64,000 bases of DNA from Achromobacter sp. B7 (GTDB lineage Bacteria > Pseudomonadota > Gammaproteobacteria > Burkholderiales > Burkholderiaceae_B), in contig NZ_CP032084.1 in the NCBI RefSeq assembly GCF_003600685.1, positions 2,914,001 through 2,978,000 of the forward strand, in the 5' to 3' direction. Every line of letters starts with the position of its first letter. Positions within the stretch are counted from its first letter, which is position 1. Of the stretch, positions 1-8,746 are shown in pieces. The notes beneath the pieces are model-generated. The model was not told the origin of the DNA. It was given only the letters and a program-made list of their open reading frames with translations, and did not search any database. A program made the translations under genes and the position numbers.

Positions 1-783
1 CGCCAGCCTGCTGCCCACCAGCATGTTCAATTCACTTAGCATCCCGGCCAGATCCTGCACGACAACGGCTTGGGGTTGGATGTCCGTGCGGGGCCGCGTC
101 GCGGCCGTCATGGCGTTCTGGGTGGACAGGACGCCGTCGGTGTGTGGCCGGCTTTCACTCCAGGGATACTGGCGCAGCACGGTCTGGGACAGCTCGCGGA
201 CTTCTGGCAGCAAGGTAGCGGGAAAGACGTGCGCTTGCTTGCCGCCCGCAATTTTTACGGGGGTGGCCAGCAGGCTGCGCCAAGTTTCTTTGTTGTTTTC
301 AATGGCCCATAGCGCGGCGTGGCTCAGTAGCGTGTCGCTGACCATGACATGCACGGTCTCGTCTTGCAGGTCAGGAGGCGCAAGCAGGTAGCGCGCTGCG
401 CCCGTTTCGTCCGGTACGGCCGCGCGGCCCGGCACGTCGCCTTTGTAGTCGGCTTCGGTCCACCAGATAGGCGCGAAGCGGATGTTGTCTGTGACCTGAT
501 AGTGGATCGTCCACATGCGTCCGCTCTGGCGCACAAACAGGTAGACATAGCTGCGTGGCCGCAGTACCCGCAAGCCGTAGGCTTTGCCCTCGCTCAACGC
601 CGGATAGCCGACGGTACTTAGCGTAGGGAACACCTTGGCATCAAAGGGCTTGTCCGTGATGCCATAGCGCAAGGGATACAAGGGGATGCCACGCTGGCAA
701 GGCGGCGGGGATATCGCCTTGCCCAGTATCTTGGCGCTGGGGTGGGGCGGTTGCAGCGCCTTGGGACATTGCAGATGAATCAT
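1..783 (-). CDS. VasX-type T6SS effector, N-terminal part (cut by window edge)
   Basis: The first 261 codons of a gene that runs off the left edge. The start ATG overlaps the stop of the upstream DUF4123 gene (ATGA). The N-terminus has the pattern of the VasX_N / BTH_I2691 effector family: a Cys-containing segment followed by GIPLYPLRYGI near residue 30, then a beta-rich region with SYVYLFVRQSGRMW. Family knowledge: these proteins are loaded on VgrG and delivered by T6SS, and full-length members are large with a C-terminal membrane-active or other toxin part. That part is outside the window, so the toxic activity cannot be read. The order vgrG, DUF4123, effector is the usual one for a chaperone-loaded effector. 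Confidence 0.8.
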   Translation of the reverse strand, partial: MIHLQCPKALQPPHPSAKILGKAISPPPCQRGIPLYPLRYGITDKPFDAKVFPTLSTVGYPALSEGKAYGLRVLRPRSYVYLFVRQSGRMWTIHYQVTDNIRFAPIWWTEADYKGDVPGRAAVPDETGAARYLLAPPDLQDETVHVMVSDTLLSHAALWAIENNKETWRSLLATPVKIAGGKQAHVFPATLLPEVRELSQTVLRQYPWSESRPHTDGVLSTQNAMTAATRPRTDIQPQAVVVQDLAGMLSELNMLVGSRLA

Positions 784-1754
784 GATTGCGTTCCTGATGC
801 CATCGCGGCGGTGATCGTGTTCAAGCGGTGTTCAGCGTGGTTCAGGCGCAACAGCCCGGATTCGTCGCGGCGGGCCAGATTGGCGCGCAATTCGGCATCT
901 TTCTCGAATGGCAATTGGGGAAAGTAGAGGCGCAATTCGATGTAGTGATGAATGTCGCGTTCGAGCCGCAGGTTGATCAGCCCGGCTTCGTCGGTAAACA
1001 GCGCGATCTGATGCAGCAGCTTGGCGTGGGCGGCCGGGTGCTTGGTCACCATATCGGCAGGCACGTGGCGGCGCACGGCCTCGCGCATGAAGCAGGCAAA
1101 GCTGGCGCGGTTGACCGCGTCTTCCTCAGCCGCCGACAACGCAAAGCCCCTAGGGTCGGGCGCGGTTTCATTCGGAACAGGAACATCGGCTTGCAGCCAT
1201 AGCGCGCCCGCGTCGTCGGCGGTGCGCCAGATCAGCCTTTGTATCGGCCCCAGCAATTGCGCCAAGCGATCGGCAGGCAGACCTTCGCAAAGCTCTTCCA
1301 ACTGGCGCGTGGCCGTCAGGTTGAATCGCATGGGCAAGCCATCGGGCGCCCGCATCAGACGCAGGTGCTTCAAGTGTGCACTTGCCGGCGCGTCATCGCC
1401 GGCAAACAACAGCACACCCATTTGCCTGGGGGCCCAATCGTCAATAAAAGCTTGCAGCAGCGGCGCGGTGACGGGCGTCAGCAACGGACCATGGCGATAC
1501 CCCGGCGGCTGGTATTCCCAATCGGTGCCGCGCCATAACCAGTGACGATCCACGCCGGACTGCAATGACGACACCTCGTGTTCCAGCGTGGCAGACTGTG
1601 CGCCATCCAACCAAAGCCAGGCAGAGGCAGAGCCGTAGCCAGGGCAAGAATCCGTATCCGCGCTCGCGCGATCGTCGGCCAGGCTGTCCATGCTGGGCGC
1701 TTGCACGACGCGGACGGTTTGACGGGGCCAGCCGGCATGTTCCGGGAAGGACAT
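780..1754 (-). CDS. DUF4123 T6SS effector chaperone/adaptor
   Basis: A 324-residue protein. Roughly residues 40-190 fit DUF4123, the family of adaptors (Tap/TEC) that load an effector onto the VgrG tip. The start at 1754 is preferred to an in-frame ATG at 1778 because AGGAG lies about 7 bases upstream of it and it follows the vgrG stop by two bases; 1778 would overlap vgrG. The 3' end overlaps the effector start by four bases, so the two are translationally coupled. It is probably specific for the adjacent VasX-type effector (inference from position). No signal peptide or membrane segment is visible. Confidence 0.8.
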   Translation of the reverse strand: MSFPEHAGWPRQTVRVVQAPSMDSLADDRASADTDSCPGYGSASAWLWLDGAQSATLEHEVSSLQSGVDRHWLWRGTDWEYQPPGYRHGPLLTPVTAPLLQAFIDDWAPRQMGVLLFAGDDAPASAHLKHLRLMRAPDGLPMRFNLTATRQLEELCEGLPADRLAQLLGPIQRLIWRTADDAGALWLQADVPVPNETAPDPRGFALSAAEEDAVNRASFACFMREAVRRHVPADMVTKHPAAHAKLLHQIALFTDEAGLINLRLERDIHHYIELRLYFPQLPFEKDAELRANLARRDESGLLRLNHAEHRLNTITAAMASGTQS

Positions 1755-1756
1755 CG

Positions 1757-3880
1757 TCAGGCTCCTTGCATGCCGCAAGGGCAGGGCACACGCGGGCAGG
1801 TGCCGTCGGCGCGCAATGCGCAGAGCAGGTCCATGGCAAGCCCCGGGGTAGCGGCGCCCGCCATCGACGGGCCGCTGGCTGCGCCGGATTGCTGATTGAT
1901 GGGCCCTTTGAATACAAGGGCGCCTGCGTCCAGCGTGATGCCCGAATCGTCGATGTTGATGGTGCCGCCCGGCCCCTTGATGACCACGCTTTGCGCCGCC
2001 TGCAATTCCAGTGTCACCGTCTTGCCCTCGATCCGCTCGCCCGCATGTACCTGAAAATGCCCCTGGACCTTATGTTCCACATGCCCGCCCGTTTCGATCC
2101 AGTGATTGGCCACCGTCTTGTCGCGCCGGTTGTTGCCCACGTCTTCCGTGCGGTCGCGGCCGGTGGCGATGGTGTGGTTGCGGTCGATGGTCAGGAAGTC
2201 GTCCTGGCCGATGGTGTGGCGGCGGTCCTGGCCGATGTGGACTTGTTCATCGCTGCCCACCGATTCGCTGCGGTCGTGGCCGATGGTGATGGTTTCGTCA
2301 TGCTCGACCTGTTCGCTGCGGTCGTTGCCGACGAAGGTGGTCTCGTTGTGGTTGACGTGGATGTTCTGGTCTTTTTGCGCGTGAACGTAGATCTCTTCCT
2401 GATCCCGTTCGTCTTCAAAGCGCAGCTCGTTATAGCCCTCGCCCTTGTGGGTCTGGCTTTTGATCGTCATGCGCGTTTTGTGGCGCGGCAGCTCGTAGGG
2501 CGGCGGGTTGATCGACCGGTGCGTTCTGCCCGTGACGATCGGCTGCGAGCTATCGCCATCCAGAAAGCTGACGATGACTTCCTGGCCGATGCGCGGGATG
2601 GCCATGTGGCCCCAGCCCGCGCCCGCCCAATTTTGCGACACGCGGATCCAGCACGAGCTGTGTTCGTTGTTCTGCCCCAGCCGGTCCCACGGAAACTGCA
2701 CCTTGATGCGGCCGAATTCGTCGCAATAGATTTCTTCATTGGGCGGGCCGACCACGCTGGCGATCTGCGGGCCGTCCACTAGCGGCTTGCGGCTGGGCGC
2801 GGGTTTCCAATCGACCTTGTCGGGCACGATGTCGGCGGTGTAGCCGTAGCGCGTGCCTTGTTCAGCGCCCGCGCCGTCTTCTTCCTGGCTGCTGTGCTGG
2901 ATGCCGTGGTGGCGCATGCGCACTGGGCGCCAGCCGTGATTCCAGTCATCACGCGGGTGGCCGGTCAGGTCGAACGCCACGCCGGGAATCAGTCGCGCAT
3001 CGTCGCCGTGCACCTGGGCCATGCGCGCATCGCGGCGCAAGCCCAGCAGGCGGCTTTGCGTGAAGGGTTTGCCTGCCTCGTCGCGCTTGTAGCGGCCGGG
3101 GTAGTCGTAGCGCTCGTAGCGGCCGTCTTGGTGTTGCAGGTCGGCGGCGACGTGCGTGTGTTCCTGGTCGTACTGCGGGTGTGTGTAGGTGTAGTCGCGT
3201 TGCGTCTGGCGGGCGGTACGTAGCTGTTCGGTGTAGACGAAGCGATGCAATGCGGGCTGGTGTTGATCGCCGCCTGGCGTGGGGTTGTAGAGGACCGGCC
3301 CGCCGGCGATCTCGCCATGGATGTAGATGCGGTCGCCGTGGATCAGGCGGTGGGAATTTTCGGTATGGGCGTAGCGGTGAAAGTAGCCCTCTTCGGCGGC
3401 CAGGCGCGCCACGAAATCCAGATCGGTTTCGCCGGCCTGCACGCAGTATTCGCGCACCAGGTGGTGGTTGGTGGTGACCTGTTCGTAGTCGGTAATGCCA
3501 TGGCGCTTGAAGACATCGGCCAAAATTTCCGGCACGGACAGTTGCTGGTAGATGCGCCAATCCGAACACAGCGCCGCGCGCGCCAGCGACGGTTCGACCA
3601 CGGCGCGGTAACGCGTGCGCCGAAAGCCGGTGTCGCCTTGCTCGAAGGCCGTGACGATGCCGTGCACGTGGCGCACGGGCGCATCGCCCCGCCATAGCGT
3701 GAACAACGCTGTTTGATCCAGCAGCGCGCCAAAGTCGATGGCGGGGTCGAAGCTGGATAGTTCAAGGTCCAACCGATAGGTCTCGGACAGCGCCTCGTCC
3801 AGCGTGAATTCAATAACGTCGAACGCCACGCCACGGGCAGCGGGCACGAAGGTAAAACGCAGGTCGGATGAGTGGGCCAT
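1757..3880 (-). CDS. vgrG: Type VI secretion tip protein VgrG
   Basis: A 707-residue VgrG (TssI). The N-terminal gp27-like part covers about residues 1-330, including EALSETYRLDLEL. A gp5-type OB segment lies near residue 387 (EEIYCDEFGRIKVQFPW). The repetitive beta-helix runs from about residue 517 to 597, with the recurring pattern IGxDRxxxVG. A short Cys-containing tail ends the protein, and no fused effector domain is seen. It is the first gene of the leftward island and no T6SS sheath or baseplate genes are in the window, so this is a satellite vgrG locus. A near-perfect sigma-54 promoter ends about 12 bases before this ATG, leaving almost no leader. An upstream in-frame ATG at 3913 lies above that promoter and is unlikely. 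Confidence 0.9.
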   Translation of the reverse strand: MAHSSDLRFTFVPAARGVAFDVIEFTLDEALSETYRLDLELSSFDPAIDFGALLDQTALFTLWRGDAPVRHVHGIVTAFEQGDTGFRRTRYRAVVEPSLARAALCSDWRIYQQLSVPEILADVFKRHGITDYEQVTTNHHLVREYCVQAGETDLDFVARLAAEEGYFHRYAHTENSHRLIHGDRIYIHGEIAGGPVLYNPTPGGDQHQPALHRFVYTEQLRTARQTQRDYTYTHPQYDQEHTHVAADLQHQDGRYERYDYPGRYKRDEAGKPFTQSRLLGLRRDARMAQVHGDDARLIPGVAFDLTGHPRDDWNHGWRPVRMRHHGIQHSSQEEDGAGAEQGTRYGYTADIVPDKVDWKPAPSRKPLVDGPQIASVVGPPNEEIYCDEFGRIKVQFPWDRLGQNNEHSSCWIRVSQNWAGAGWGHMAIPRIGQEVIVSFLDGDSSQPIVTGRTHRSINPPPYELPRHKTRMTIKSQTHKGEGYNELRFEDERDQEEIYVHAQKDQNIHVNHNETTFVGNDRSEQVEHDETITIGHDRSESVGSDEQVHIGQDRRHTIGQDDFLTIDRNHTIATGRDRTEDVGNNRRDKTVANHWIETGGHVEHKVQGHFQVHAGERIEGKTVTLELQAAQSVVIKGPGGTINIDDSGITLDAGALVFKGPINQQSGAASGPSMAGAATPGLAMDLLCALRADGTCPRVPCPCGMQGA

Positions 3881-3892
3881 GGCAGGGCTGAT

Positions 3893-3907
3893 GCAACATC
3901 CGTGCCA
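3893..3907 (-). promoter_or_regulatory. Sigma-54 promoter of vgrG
   Basis: Read leftward: TGGCACG-GATG-TTGC followed by A, a full match to the sigma-54 consensus including the invariant GG and GC at the right spacing. The predicted start of transcription is near 3881, next to the vgrG ATG at 3880. Sigma-54 control of hcp/vgrG operons by VasH-type activators is established in Vibrio cholerae. Confidence 0.75.
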
Positions 3908-4026
3908 AGCCACGAGCCAACAAAATAAAGCCTTTCAGATCATCGACTTGCGTAAAAATCAGGAGGCTTACGTCAAGCGTGCACCAGCCGATGGGGCTCG
4001 AATTCCCGAGTTTTTCCCACGAATCA

Positions 4027-4117
4027 GGCCAAATCTGGCTCGATAAAAAATAAGCATCTATGAATCAATGGCTTAGAGTGGGCCAGATTTGGCTCGATCG
4101 GGTCAATTCTGGCCCGG
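4027..4117. repeat. Repeats of GGCCAAATCTGGCTCGAT
   Basis: GGCCAAATCTGGCTCGAT at 4027-4044 recurs with two changes at 4081-4098, followed by a shorter relative, TCAATTCTGGCC, at about 4102-4113. Each core (CCAAATCTGG / CCAGATTTGG) is also the reverse complement of the other, so the copies form both direct and inverted pairs. The arrangement recalls the multiple end repeats of IS21-family elements, but no transposase is present. It may be a remnant end or an operator cluster. Confidence 0.5.
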
Positions 4118-4154
4118 CGCCTTCGGCTGGCCGCAAACGGCCCGCGCCAAGCCG

Positions 4155-4475
4155 TCAAACCTCGGTCTTGAACGCCGCTTGCGGCGGGATGGCCGCCGCC
4201 TCGCCACGGGCGGCCAGCGTTGCGTCCATGCCTCGGCTCAGCGCAGACAGCAGCAGGTGCGGCGCTACGTTCAGCTGTGCCAGCAGCACGCTGCTGCGCG
4301 CCAGCCGGGTCAGCGCGTGCGGCTCCAGATCGGCCAGCCACTGACAGGCGCGCGGAGACATCTGCATGCCGGCCAGCGTCGTGGCGTCGCAGGTGCGCGC
4401 CATGCGTTGCAGCAGCAACAGGTACATCAGGTTGGTTTCGTGGATATCGCGCAGAAGTTCGGTCGAATTCGGCAT
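4155..4475 (-). CDS. Orphan FlhD-like transcriptional regulator
   Basis: A 106-residue protein whose N-terminus (TELLRDIHETNLMYLLLLQRMA) matches FlhD, followed by a QWLADLEPHALTRLARSS helix typical of the family. FlhD acts with FlhC as a heterohexamer to activate flagellar class II genes. Here no flhC or flagellar gene is adjacent, and the C-terminus diverges from the enterobacterial protein. It is likely a paralogue that modulates FlhC elsewhere or has a different partner. Downstream lie the GGCCAAATCTGGC repeats and then the T6SS island, so this may be an island boundary. The start is chosen for the FlhD match at the very N-terminus. Confidence 0.7.
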   Translation of the reverse strand: MPNSTELLRDIHETNLMYLLLLQRMARTCDATTLAGMQMSPRACQWLADLEPHALTRLARSSVLLAQLNVAPHLLLSALSRGMDATLAARGEAAAIPPQAAFKTEV

Positions 4476-4929
4476 CGGGCGCTCATCTCGTGGAGTCCGC
4501 TTGCCGGCCGCGACCGGAGCGAAAGGCGCGCGGCGTTCTGACGCGAACGTCTATTGCAGACCCGGGGCGGGTTGCCGTGCCGATATGGTCTGTCGATCAT
4601 ATTTAAGCCATCGGGACGCGTCAGTAATGGATTTCCCTTGTCGTCGGGGAGCCGGCCGACGTGCCGCAAAAAAGAAGGCGTCTCATTGCGCCGGATTGAT
4701 GACCGCCTGCGCCGCGCGTATCCTCCACTAGCCAAGCCGGATGCTGGCGCGACGGCGCATACTGGCGGGTGCGGGATCATCACATGCATAACGCGCGCAC
4801 AGCGATCAGTGCGCCAGGTGGACAAACCCGAGGCGCCGGACGGGGCAGGATCGGTAGCGTTGCGTTACCTTGGGTTTCGCCATCGCGGCGGGGCCCCGCA
4901 ATACAGTACTGGCTGGTAAAGGGGCAGAA
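4476..4929. other. Intergenic region between flhD-like gene and hybrid kinase
   Basis: 454 bases without a convincing gene. The short reading frames here lack coding character and ribosome binding sites. It presumably holds the divergent promoters of the two flanking genes. I found no sigma-54 element with correct spacing. Confidence 0.5.
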
Positions 4930-7900
4930 ATGTTGAAGAAGCAGGATCGCGTATCCCTCCCGTGGACCGATACGCTCGCCCGTCTGGAAGATGAACGGAT
5001 TATGTTGCAGCGCATTGCGGCCGGTATGCCGCTTGCGCACGTGTTGGAGCACGTACTGCACGCCATCGAGGCCCAGTCCAGCGTACAGCTGCGGGCCGCC
5101 ATTGCGCTGGTGGATGACACCGGAAAATATCTGGTGCACACCGCCGCTCCCAGTTTGCCGCCCGAGTTCAGCGTGGCAGTGCAGCGCACCGCCATTGGCC
5201 CGAACATGGCCTCGTGGGGCACCGCGGCGTACACGGGCAACCCCGTGTACGCCGAGGATATTGCGTCGCACCCGGACTGGGAGCCCTGGCGTGAGCTGGC
5301 CCTGGCGCACGGACTGCGCGCCTGCTGGTCCACGCCCATCAAGGCGCCGGACGGGCGCCTGCTGGGTGTGTTTTCGAATTACTACGGGGTGGCGCGCTCG
5401 CCGTCCGCCCATGACATCGACGCCATTGCGCTGGTGACGCGCAGCGCCGCGCTGGCCATTGAAAGGCACCTGACCGAAGCCGCCCTGCGCGCCAGCGGCG
5501 AGCGCTGGCGCGCCATGTTCGACGGCATGCAAGAGGCCTTCTTTCTTAGCGAGGCGTTGCGCGACGAAAGCGGCCGCATCGTGGACTTCCGCTTTTTAGA
5601 GGTCAACCCGGCCTTTGAACGTCAAAGCGGCATGAAAGAGGGCGACACGCTGGGCCATACGCTGCGCGAAATGATCCCCGGCGTGCCGGGCCAGATCATG
5701 GACGCCTTCGCCCAGGTCGTGGAAACCGGGCAGCCCACCCAGTTTGAATTTGCCGTGCCCGGGCCCAAAGAGGCGTGGTACGAGGCCCGCGCCCGCAAGG
5801 ACGGCGATGATTGCATGATGGCGTTGTTCCTGGATGTGACGGCCCGCAAGGCCGCTGAAACCGAACTCTGGGAAGGACAACATCGCAAGAATTTCCTGTT
5901 GTCGCTGGTGGACCGCATGCGCGAATTGCACCATCAGGCAGAGATCGAATATGCGGCTTGCGCGGGGCTGGGCCAGCACCTGGCGCTGGGTTTGGTCGCC
6001 GTGGTGGACTGGCCGGGCGACACCGAGCCGGCAACGCTGTCCGCTTGTTGGCGGTCCGAGTCTGACCTGGCAACGCGCGAAGCGCTGTCGCCCGAGCAGC
6101 TCGGTGAAGAATTCCAGGCGGCGATGCGCAAGGGGCGCACGGCGCATTTGCAACCCATGGTGGCCGAACAGAATGGTGAAGTTCGGCCGTCCGCCATCGT
6201 GGTGCCCATGCGCCGCTGGGGTCGGCAGGACGGGGCACTGTGGGTACGCCCGCAGGCAGGCAGCCGGCTCAAGCCGGGCGACATTGCCTTCATCGAAGAG
6301 GTATCCGAACGTTTGTGCGACGCGGTCGAGCGCTCGCAATACGCCCGCACGCTGGAGCAGCGCGTGGAGGACGCCATCGCGGAACGCGACCGGATCTGGC
6401 GCTTGTCGCCCGAGTTGCTGGCGGTGGTGGACGGGCAGGATCGTTTCGTCAGCGTCAACCCGGCCGTGCGGCCCATCCTGGGCTGGACGCCGGAACAGTT
6501 TCTGTCCATGGGGCTGACCGAATTGATCCACCCGGACGACCAGGCCGCCACGCGCGCGGCGATTGCGCAGGCCGCCCAGGGCAACCCGACGCAGGCCGTG
6601 CGCCATATGGAAAACCGGCTGCTGACGCGCGAGGGTACGTATCGGTGGATTACCTGGAGCATGTCCTGGTCGCAAGACAGCCTTTACATGACCGGGCGCG
6701 ACGACACGGATTTGAAGGTGCAGGCCGAAACGCTGCGCGACACCGAACAGGCGCTGCGGCAGTCTCAAAAAATGGAAGCCGTGGGCCGCTTGACCGGCGG
6801 CATCGCGCACGACTTCAACAACATGCTTCAGGGCATCACGGGCGCCTTGTACCTGATCCAGCGCAAGCTCGCCGCCGGCACGCCGGAGCAGGCCCAGCGC
6901 TTCATCACCGTGGCGATGGATTCCGCGAACCGGGCCGCGCACCTGACCCAGCGGCTGCTGACGTTTTCGCGGCGCCAACCCATTGACCCCAAGCCCTTCA
7001 GCGTGGCGCCCACGTTGCAATCGATGGCCGACCTGTTCCATCGCTACACCGGCGAACGGGTGCAGCTGCAATTCAATCTGCAACCCGATCTGTGGACGGT
7101 CAGTTGCGACCGGAACCAGTTTGAAAATGCGCTGCTCAACCTGGTCATCAACGCCTGCGACGCCATGCCCAATGGCGGCACGCTGACCGTGGCCGCCAGC
7201 AATACGCACCTGGACGAAACCACGCTCCGTCCGTTTCCCGGCATCAGCCCGGGGCAATTCGTGGAAGTGTCGGTCAGCGACGTGGGTTGCGGCATGCCGC
7301 CAGACGTGTTGGCCCACGCGTTCGACCCCTTCTTCACCACCAAGCCGCTGGGCGAGGGCACCGGCCTGGGTTTGTCCATGATCTACGGCTTTGCCAAGCA
7401 GGCGGGCGGTACGGCCACGCTTGAAAGCAGCGTGGGCCAGGGCACGACCGTCCGGCTGCTGCTGCCCCGCTATGAAGGCGCGCCCGACGCCACGCTGCGC
7501 CACGAACCCGCCGCGCACCGCGCCCAGGATGCCGCGAATCCGTCGGTGGTGGTGGTGGTGGAAGACGACGCCAATGTGCGCGAGATGGTGCGCGAATGCC
7601 TGGCTGAACTTGGCATGCAGGTGTTGACGGCCGCCGACGGGGAGGCGGGGCTGGAACTGGTCCTGCATACCCACGACATGGACTTGCTGGTGACGGACGT
7701 GGGGCTGCCTGCCCTGAATGGCCGCCAACTGGCCGATGCGGCGCGCGCCGCGCACCCGGGGTTGAAAGTCTTGCTGATGACGGGCTACGCCGAAAGCGCG
7801 GCGCGGGGCGGGGGCTTTCTGGAGCACGGCATCGAGCTCATCGTGAAACCGTTTTCGCTTGAAGTCCTGGGTGAACGTGTGCAGCGGATGCTTGATGAGT

Positions 7901-7935
7901 CCCGCGCAGACGCAGAGAACGCTCGTCCGGCGTAG
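4930..7935 (+). CDS. Cytoplasmic hybrid histidine kinase (GAF-PAS-GAF-PAS-HisKA-HATPase-REC)
   Basis: 1001 residues with no membrane segment, so a soluble sensor. Order: GAF (about 20-180), PAS (about 190-300), a second GAF-like part (about 320-480), PAS (about 490-600), HisKA with the phospho-accepting His near 627 in GGIAHDFNN, an ATPase domain with NLVINACDAMPNGG and GEGTGLGLS, then a C-terminal receiver with the acceptor Asp near 923 in VTDVGLPALNG. ATG 4930 is chosen because AAAGGGG lies just upstream; an ATG at 4870 lacks this. The signal is unknown. The receiver suggests a phosphorelay or self-inhibition. It lies about 3.6 kb from an NtrC-type response regulator without a partner kinase, a possible but unproven pairing. 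Confidence 0.88.
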   Translation: MLKKQDRVSLPWTDTLARLEDERIMLQRIAAGMPLAHVLEHVLHAIEAQSSVQLRAAIALVDDTGKYLVHTAAPSLPPEFSVAVQRTAIGPNMASWGTAAYTGNPVYAEDIASHPDWEPWRELALAHGLRACWSTPIKAPDGRLLGVFSNYYGVARSPSAHDIDAIALVTRSAALAIERHLTEAALRASGERWRAMFDGMQEAFFLSEALRDESGRIVDFRFLEVNPAFERQSGMKEGDTLGHTLREMIPGVPGQIMDAFAQVVETGQPTQFEFAVPGPKEAWYEARARKDGDDCMMALFLDVTARKAAETELWEGQHRKNFLLSLVDRMRELHHQAEIEYAACAGLGQHLALGLVAVVDWPGDTEPATLSACWRSESDLATREALSPEQLGEEFQAAMRKGRTAHLQPMVAEQNGEVRPSAIVVPMRRWGRQDGALWVRPQAGSRLKPGDIAFIEEVSERLCDAVERSQYARTLEQRVEDAIAERDRIWRLSPELLAVVDGQDRFVSVNPAVRPILGWTPEQFLSMGLTELIHPDDQAATRAAIAQAAQGNPTQAVRHMENRLLTREGTYRWITWSMSWSQDSLYMTGRDDTDLKVQAETLRDTEQALRQSQKMEAVGRLTGGIAHDFNNMLQGITGALYLIQRKLAAGTPEQAQRFITVAMDSANRAAHLTQRLLTFSRRQPIDPKPFSVAPTLQSMADLFHRYTGERVQLQFNLQPDLWTVSCDRNQFENALLNLVINACDAMPNGGTLTVAASNTHLDETTLRPFPGISPGQFVEVSVSDVGCGMPPDVLAHAFDPFFTTKPLGEGTGLGLSMIYGFAKQAGGTATLESSVGQGTTVRLLLPRYEGAPDATLRHEPAAHRAQDAANPSVVVVVEDDANVREMVRECLAELGMQVLTAADGEAGLELVLHTHDMDLLVTDVGLPALNGRQLADAARAAHPGLKVLLMTGYAESAARGGGFLEHGIELIVKPFSLEVLGERVQRMLDESRADAENARPA

Positions 7936-7944
7936 TCACACCGG

Positions 7945-7974
7945 CCCGGTGGCGTGCGCGGCCTCGCCACCGGG
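7945..7974 (+). terminator. Hairpin after hybrid kinase gene
   Basis: CCCGGTGGC pairs with GCCACCGGG across a 12-base loop, ten bases after the kinase stop codon. No run of T follows, so it is a weak or Rho-assisted terminator. Confidence 0.4.
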
Positions 7975-7987
7975 CTGCTGTCCCCCG

Positions 7988-8013
7988 CTGCATGTCCCCA
8001 CTGCATGTCCCCA
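7988..8013. repeat. Tandem 13-base repeat
   Basis: CTGCATGTCCCCA occurs twice in tandem, followed by the start of a third copy (CTGCAA). It lies about 100 bases upstream of a sigma-54 promoter. Function unknown. Confidence 0.5.
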
Positions 8014-8102
8014 CTGCAATCGCCGGTAAAAAATACCCGGTCTGGCAACAGACCAGGCGAGTAGCGGTGCCGCAAGGAAAAAGCCCGGTGGGAAAGCGGG
8101 GC

Positions 8103-8117
8103 GGGAACGCAGCTTGC
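8103..8117 (+). promoter_or_regulatory. Sigma-54 promoter of the 8154 gene
   Basis: GGGAACG-CAGC-TTGC followed by T: invariant GG and GC at correct spacing, one change (C to A) in the -24 box. Predicted transcription start near 8129, giving a 25-base leader with AAAGGAG before the ATG at 8154. Confidence 0.65.
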
Positions 8118-8153
8118 TCATAGGTCTGGGCTTTTCCACAAAGGAGTCTGACT

Positions 8154-8510
8154 ATGAAATCTCGTGCTTTGACTTGCGCTTTCGTATTGGCAGCCGGTTT
8201 GACGTCTGCCGGCGCGGTAATGGCCCAATCGGCCAACCCGACCACGCCGTCCTCCACGCCGAATGACGCCACCGCCGCGCAGCCGAACCGCGCACAGCCT
8301 CCGGGCCAGATGGCTCCGGCGCCCAACGCGACGCCTTCGACCGGGACCAAGCCGCCCGCCACTCACCAAAGCGGCACCATGTCGTCGGGCAAGAAGCACT
8401 CCGACGAAACGCCGAAGCGTCCTCGTGAAGCCAACGACAACGTGCCCCGCACGCCGGGCGCAGGCGCCACGCCGCCTCCGGGCTATCCGAACACTGGCGG
8501 CTCGAAGTAA
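8154..8510 (+). CDS. Small exported Pro/Thr-rich protein
   Basis: 118 residues. A Sec signal peptide (residues 1-24, cleavage likely after AVMA) is followed by a low-complexity hydrophilic chain rich in Pro, Thr, Ala and Asn with no recognisable fold. AAAGGAG precedes the ATG. I do not recognise a family. It resembles other disordered proteins of this window (31963-32388, 13502-13759) and like them follows a sigma-54-type promoter. It ends before a strong intrinsic terminator. Probably a periplasmic stress protein (inference). Confidence 0.75.
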   Translation: MKSRALTCAFVLAAGLTSAGAVMAQSANPTTPSSTPNDATAAQPNRAQPPGQMAPAPNATPSTGTKPPATHQSGTMSSGKKHSDETPKRPREANDNVPRTPGAGATPPPGYPNTGGSK

Positions 8511-8559
8511 CGGCTGACGTTGACGGCGGTCTTGACTACCGCCGTCGCGCCGTTCGAGC

Positions 8560-8590
8560 AGAAGGCTTCCCACGGGAAGCCTTCTTTTTT
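8560..8590 (+). terminator. Intrinsic terminator
   Basis: AGAAGGCTTCCC and GGGAAGCCTTCT form a near-perfect stem followed by TTTT, 50 bases after the stop at 8510. Confidence 0.85.
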
Positions 8591-8627
8591 ATGCGAACCG
8601 GCAAACTGAAACACCATTTTTTAGCAA

Positions 8628-8660
8628 ACCGGCCACGGCTTCCAGGAAGCGTGGCCGGTA
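8628..8660 (-). terminator. Hairpin downstream of the rpoN homologue
   Basis: ACCGGCCACGGCTTCC and GGAAGCGTGGCCGGT form a long stem with a single bulged base, about 90 bases past the rpoN stop. No clear T-run follows on the minus strand. Three copies of a ten-base unit (GTTATCGCGT and a variant) lie beside it at 8661-8690. Confidence 0.45.
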
Positions 8661-8746
8661 TGTATCGCGTGTTATCGCGTGTTATCGCGTGGCTTCCAGC
8701 AGGCGCACGCTGCGGCCTGCACGACCGCTTGCGTGGCGACCGCCTC

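Noticed and set aside
5596..7827. Long open frame on the minus strand inside the hybrid kinase gene
   Set aside because: A high-GC shadow of the kinase: composition is His/Arg/Gly-rich without a fold, and the plus-strand protein has clear domains throughout.
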